Assembly (NCBI GenBank): GCA_964561095.1
Contig: CAZLNV010000036.1
Coordinates: 1-7,485 of the forward strand
Source of the DNA: CAZLNV01 sp964561095
Lineage (GTDB): Bacteria > Bacillota_I > Bacilli_A > RF39 > UBA660
DNA: 7,485 nucleotides
Reading direction: 5' to 3'
Shown here: positions 5,157-7,485 of the stretch, piece after piece
How the letters are laid out: each line of letters opens with the position of its first letter
How positions within the stretch are numbered: position 1 is the first letter of the stretch
The notes under the pieces: model-generated
What the model was told of the DNA's origin: nothing
Seen by the model: only the letters and a program-made list of their open reading frames with translations
Databases searched by the model: none
Position numbers and translations under genes: made by a program

Positions 5157-6161
5157 GTGACAAATTCAAGACAAAATGAAATTCTTAAATCTATTATTGA
5201 AGAATATGTTAAAACTGCAAGACCCGTAAGTTCTAAAAGTTTATGTAAGAAGTTTAAATGTTCTTCAGCAACTATTAGGAATGATATGGCTGATTTAGAA
5301 AATCTAGGTTACTTGGAAAAAACGCATATATCTTCTGGACGTATTCCAGCAGAGAAGGGTTATCGCTTTTATGTTGATTTTTTAATGGAACCAAAAAATA
5401 TATCTGGTGATGATATGCTTAAACTTCAAACAATTTTTTCTAATTCTCAATTAGATTTAAATGATGCGATTAGTAAAAGTTTGGAGATTATAGCTGACTT
5501 AACCAATTATACTTCTGTGGTTTTAGGTTCATCTTCAAAAGATAACAAATTAAAAAAAGTTGAAGTTATTCCAATTGATGAAAATAGGATAATAGCGATA
5601 GTAATTACTGATAAGTGTCATGTTGAGAACAAAGAAGTAAAATTATCTGAAAAAATTGATTCTAAAGAAGTAATGAAAACCACTGAACTATTAAATAAAA
5701 TGTTAATAGGTACACCACTTGATCAAGTAGGATACAAGTTAGAGTATGAGATAAAACCAGTAATTTCTAATTATGTTAAGAATTATGAGGTTTTATATAA
5801 TGCATTTTATGAAGCATTGAGCAACTTTTCTGATGAGAAAATTGTGAAATTTAGTGGAAAAACCAATATATTAAAACAACCAGAATTTGATAAGGTCGAT
5901 GATGTTAAAAACATTATAAGTAAATTTGAAAGCAAAGATATAGTGAGTAGGATTGAAGGTACTGATGATGAGGTTAAAGTGTATATTGGACATGAAAATG
6001 AATTTGATGATAATGTTACAGTTATTAAAACAAAATATAAGACAGGTTCAACTGAAGGAACTATTGCAGTAATTGGACCCAAGAGAATGGAATATGAAAG
6101 AGTGGTAACACTACTTGAATATATAAAAGAAAACATTGAAAGGAAGCATAATGAAAAATAA
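5157..6161 (+). CDS. hrcA: Heat-inducible transcription repressor HrcA
   Basis: HrcA represses class I heat-shock genes by binding CIRCE; in this family its activity depends on the GroEL chaperonin, so it is titrated off during stress. At 334 residues the length is normal. The winged helix-turn-helix occupies about residues 1-74 with the signature segments RPVSSKSL, SSATIRNDMADLENLGYL and SSGRIPAEKGYRFYVDFLM. The rest is the dimerisation/regulatory region, ending in 'GSTEGTIAVIGPKRMEYERVVTLLEYI'. Translation starts at GTG 5157, five bases after AAGGAGG (5145-5151). The overlapping ATG at 5155 is followed at once by TGA and cannot be the start. Two cysteines (C30, C35) flank the recognition helix. 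The gene overlaps grpE by 11 bases and is first in the operon, directly behind its own operators. Confidence 0.97.
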   Translation: MTNSRQNEILKSIIEEYVKTARPVSSKSLCKKFKCSSATIRNDMADLENLGYLEKTHISSGRIPAEKGYRFYVDFLMEPKNISGDDMLKLQTIFSNSQLDLNDAISKSLEIIADLTNYTSVVLGSSSKDNKLKKVEVIPIDENRIIAIVITDKCHVENKEVKLSEKIDSKEVMKTTELLNKMLIGTPLDQVGYKLEYEIKPVISNYVKNYEVLYNAFYEALSNFSDEKIVKFSGKTNILKQPEFDKVDDVKNIISKFESKDIVSRIEGTDDEVKVYIGHENEFDDNVTVIKTKYKTGSTEGTIAVIGPKRMEYERVVTLLEYIKENIERKHNEK

Positions 6162-6666
6162 AAAGCAAAAAAAAGAGACATGTAATTGTGAAGAACATTG
6201 TAATTGTAGTGGTGAATGCAATTGTAAAGAAAATAATTCTGTAGAAGAACTTCAAGATAAATATTTAAGATTGCAAGCTGAATACATAAATTTTAAAAAT
6301 AGAATGAGTGTTGAAGTAGGAAATTTATTAAAATATGAAGGTGAGAGTTTAATTAAAGAAATTTTACCGATAGTAGATAATTTTGAAAGAGCTATTATGA
6401 TGGACAATGATGATTTATCTGACGAAGTGAGTAAATTCTTAAGTGGATTTAAAATGATATATACATCTTTAGTTACTATATTGGAAAATATGGAAGTAAA
6501 AGTTATAGATGCTTTGGGAAAAGAATTTGATCCAGTTTATATGGATGCTGTCTTAACTGAGCATGATGTGGAAAAACCTGAAAATGTGGTTTTAGAAGTT
6601 TTAACTAAAGGCTATATTTATAAGGATAAAGTTATAAGAGTAGCTATGGTTAAGGTGAATAAATAA
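6151..6666 (+). CDS. grpE: Nucleotide exchange factor GrpE with a cysteine-rich N-terminal tail
   Basis: GrpE releases ADP from DnaK and so drives the Hsp70 cycle in the cytoplasm. This 171-residue protein has the family's central helix 'LQDKYLRLQAEYINFKNRM' and the C-terminal beta domain with 'LGKEFDPVYMDAV' and 'GYIYKDKVIRVAMVKV'. The N-terminal tail is unusual: cysteines at residues 11, 13, 17, 19, 23 and 25 form three CNC units six residues apart. GrpE tails are normally disordered and lack cysteine, so metal binding or redox sensing is possible here, though not shown. I chose ATG 6151 because AAAGGA (6139-6144) lies six bases upstream; the in-frame TTG at 6136 would lie before that site. 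It overlaps the hrcA stop by 11 bases and the next gene by one base, so translation is probably coupled. Confidence 0.95.
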   Translation: MKNKKQKKETCNCEEHCNCSGECNCKENNSVEELQDKYLRLQAEYINFKNRMSVEVGNLLKYEGESLIKEILPIVDNFERAIMMDNDDLSDEVSKFLSGFKMIYTSLVTILENMEVKVIDALGKEFDPVYMDAVLTEHDVEKPENVVLEVLTKGYIYKDKVIRVAMVKVNK

Positions 6667-6995
6667 TGGATAAAAGAGTAGAACTTCAAAAATTATTAGC
6701 TTCTTTAATGGCTATTGAGTTTAGTTTAGATCCTTATGGAGACCATTGGGGTATAGATGACTTGTTAGAAAGAAATATAGAATACGATGAGCAAGCAGAA
6801 GATTGCAAGTTTTACATGAATCTTAAATTAATAAAATTATTAAACGAAGGATATACTGAAGATGAAATATTAGAAATGATTAATGATATTAGCGTTGAAG
6901 GTATGGAAAGCTTATCAGCAGATAAGCAAAAATATGTTATAGATGAAACAAAAAAATTAGTTATGAAAAGAAAGGAAATTTTAAATTATGAATAA
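6666..6995 (+). CDS. Uncharacterised 109-residue protein between grpE and dnaK
   Basis: I do not recognise this protein. It is short and acidic and looks mainly helical, with no signal peptide, membrane segment, cysteine pair or repeat; one tryptophan sits in DPYGDHWGIDDLL near residue 30. The C-terminal half (NEGYTEDEILEMINDISVE, then a lysine-rich helix) reads like a helical bundle or adaptor. Its ATG shares a base with the grpE stop (TAATG) behind a weak AAGGTG site (about 6655-6660), and its stop lies eight bases inside dnaK. Such tight packing, with codon use like its neighbours, argues for a real gene co-expressed with the chaperones. In most Bacillota grpE is followed directly by dnaK, so this is an addition. 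A role with DnaK or GrpE is inferred from position only. Confidence 0.8.
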   Translation: MDKRVELQKLLASLMAIEFSLDPYGDHWGIDDLLERNIEYDEQAEDCKFYMNLKLIKLLNEGYTEDEILEMINDISVEGMESLSADKQKYVIDETKKLVMKRKEILNYE

Positions 6996-7485
6996 TAAAA
7001 TAATAGGAATCGATTTAGGTACTACAAATAGTTGTGTAGCTGTATTAGAGGGTGGAGAAGCAAAAATAATTCCAAATGCAGAAGGAAATAGAACTACTCC
7101 ATCAGTAGTATCATATAAAAATGGAGAAATTAGAGTAGGAGATGTGGCTAAAAGAGAAAGCCAAACATCAACAGATGTTATTAGTTCTATTAAAAGATTA
7201 ATGGGAACTAATGAAAAAGTAAGTGCAAACGGAAGAGAATACACACCTCAGGAAGTAAGCGCACAAATATTAATGAATTTGCGCCAAAGCGCAGAAGCTT
7301 ATTTAGGAAGTGAAGTTAAAAGAGCTGTTATTACAGTTCCAGCATATTTTAATGATGCTCAAAGACAAGCAACAAAAGATGCAGGAAAAATAGCCGGCTT
7401 AGAAGTAGAAAGAATTATAAATGAACCAACAGCAGCAGCTTTAGCATATGGACTTGATAAACAAGATAAAATGCAAAAAGTATTA
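6988..7485 (+). CDS. dnaK: Chaperone DnaK (Hsp70), N-terminal 166 residues (3' end outside window)
   Basis: DnaK is the ATP-driven Hsp70 chaperone that binds unfolded polypeptides, helped by DnaJ and GrpE. The open frame from ATG 6988 runs to the window edge without a stop. It shows the Hsp70 ATPase signatures: GIDLGTTNS (residues 7-15), K69 in SIKRLMG (matching the catalytic lysine), VPAYFNDAQRQATKDAG, and IINEPTAAALAYG. After LMG the sequence is short, lacking the ~24-residue insertion of Gram-negative DnaK, which supports a Gram-positive origin. AAAGGA (6971-6976) is the likely ribosome site, 11 bases before the ATG. The gene overlaps the 109-residue upstream gene by eight bases. The rest of the ATPase domain and the substrate-binding domain lie beyond the window. 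Confidence 0.97.
   Translation, partial: MNNKIIGIDLGTTNSCVAVLEGGEAKIIPNAEGNRTTPSVVSYKNGEIRVGDVAKRESQTSTDVISSIKRLMGTNEKVSANGREYTPQEVSAQILMNLRQSAEAYLGSEVKRAVITVPAYFNDAQRQATKDAGKIAGLEVERIINEPTAAALAYGLDKQDKMQKVL

Noticed and set aside
5155..5160. ATG at 5155 as the start of hrcA
   Set aside because: It is out of frame with hrcA and is followed immediately by TGA; GTG 5157 gives the conserved N-terminus.
6136..6150. TTG 6136 as the grpE start
   Set aside because: It precedes the AAAGGA ribosome site, while ATG 6151 is correctly spaced after it.

Overview
The window comes from a low-GC Bacillota (Firmicutes) genome. Codons are AT-rich, Shine-Dalgarno sites are strong (AGGAGG), the hrcA promoter carries CIRCE operators, and the DnaK fragment lacks the insertion typical of Gram-negative homologues. 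An oxygen-sensitive class III ribonucleotide reductase points to an anaerobe. The signal peptide and C-terminal domain of the surface protein resemble families I associate with gut Firmicutes and Mollicutes relatives, but I cannot name a species. The standard code fits: all 13 tryptophans I counted are TGG, and every intact gene whose end lies in the window stops at TAA or TAG.

The layout has three blocks. (1) Positions 1-1928 hold the 3' part of nrdD and complete nrdG, an anaerobic dNTP-synthesis operon ending in a hairpin terminator. (2) Positions 1929-4995 form an accessory block. It holds a DUF1016/YhcG-type PD-(D/E)XK nuclease gene and a long gene for a secreted protein with a SipW/TasA-type signal peptide. 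That second gene is broken by one in-frame TGA. Its last ~215 bp have clearly higher GC and different codon choice, and they encode a 'FWTSSP ... GVRPLVSL' domain of a kind that often varies between paralogues. Similar terminator-like sequences lie at both ends of the block. (3) From 5069 to the end lies the class I heat-shock operon hrcA-grpE-(109-aa unknown)-dnaK, with overlapping genes. It is read from a consensus sigma-A promoter (TTGACA-N17-TATAAT). One near-perfect CIRCE covers the start of transcription, and a second, previously hidden CIRCE-like element with the exact N9 spacing covers the -35 box.

The core genes form two standard units: DNA precursor supply under anoxia, and HrcA-repressed chaperones in which GrpE is the nucleotide-exchange factor for DnaK. 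The points most worth a second look are the interrupted surface gene with its foreign-looking 3' cassette, a six-cysteine CNC repeat at the N-terminus of GrpE, the tandem operators, a perfect 13-bp inverted repeat inside the nuclease gene, and the unknown small gene between grpE and dnaK. No tRNA, rRNA, CRISPR array, transposase or reverse transcriptase was seen.
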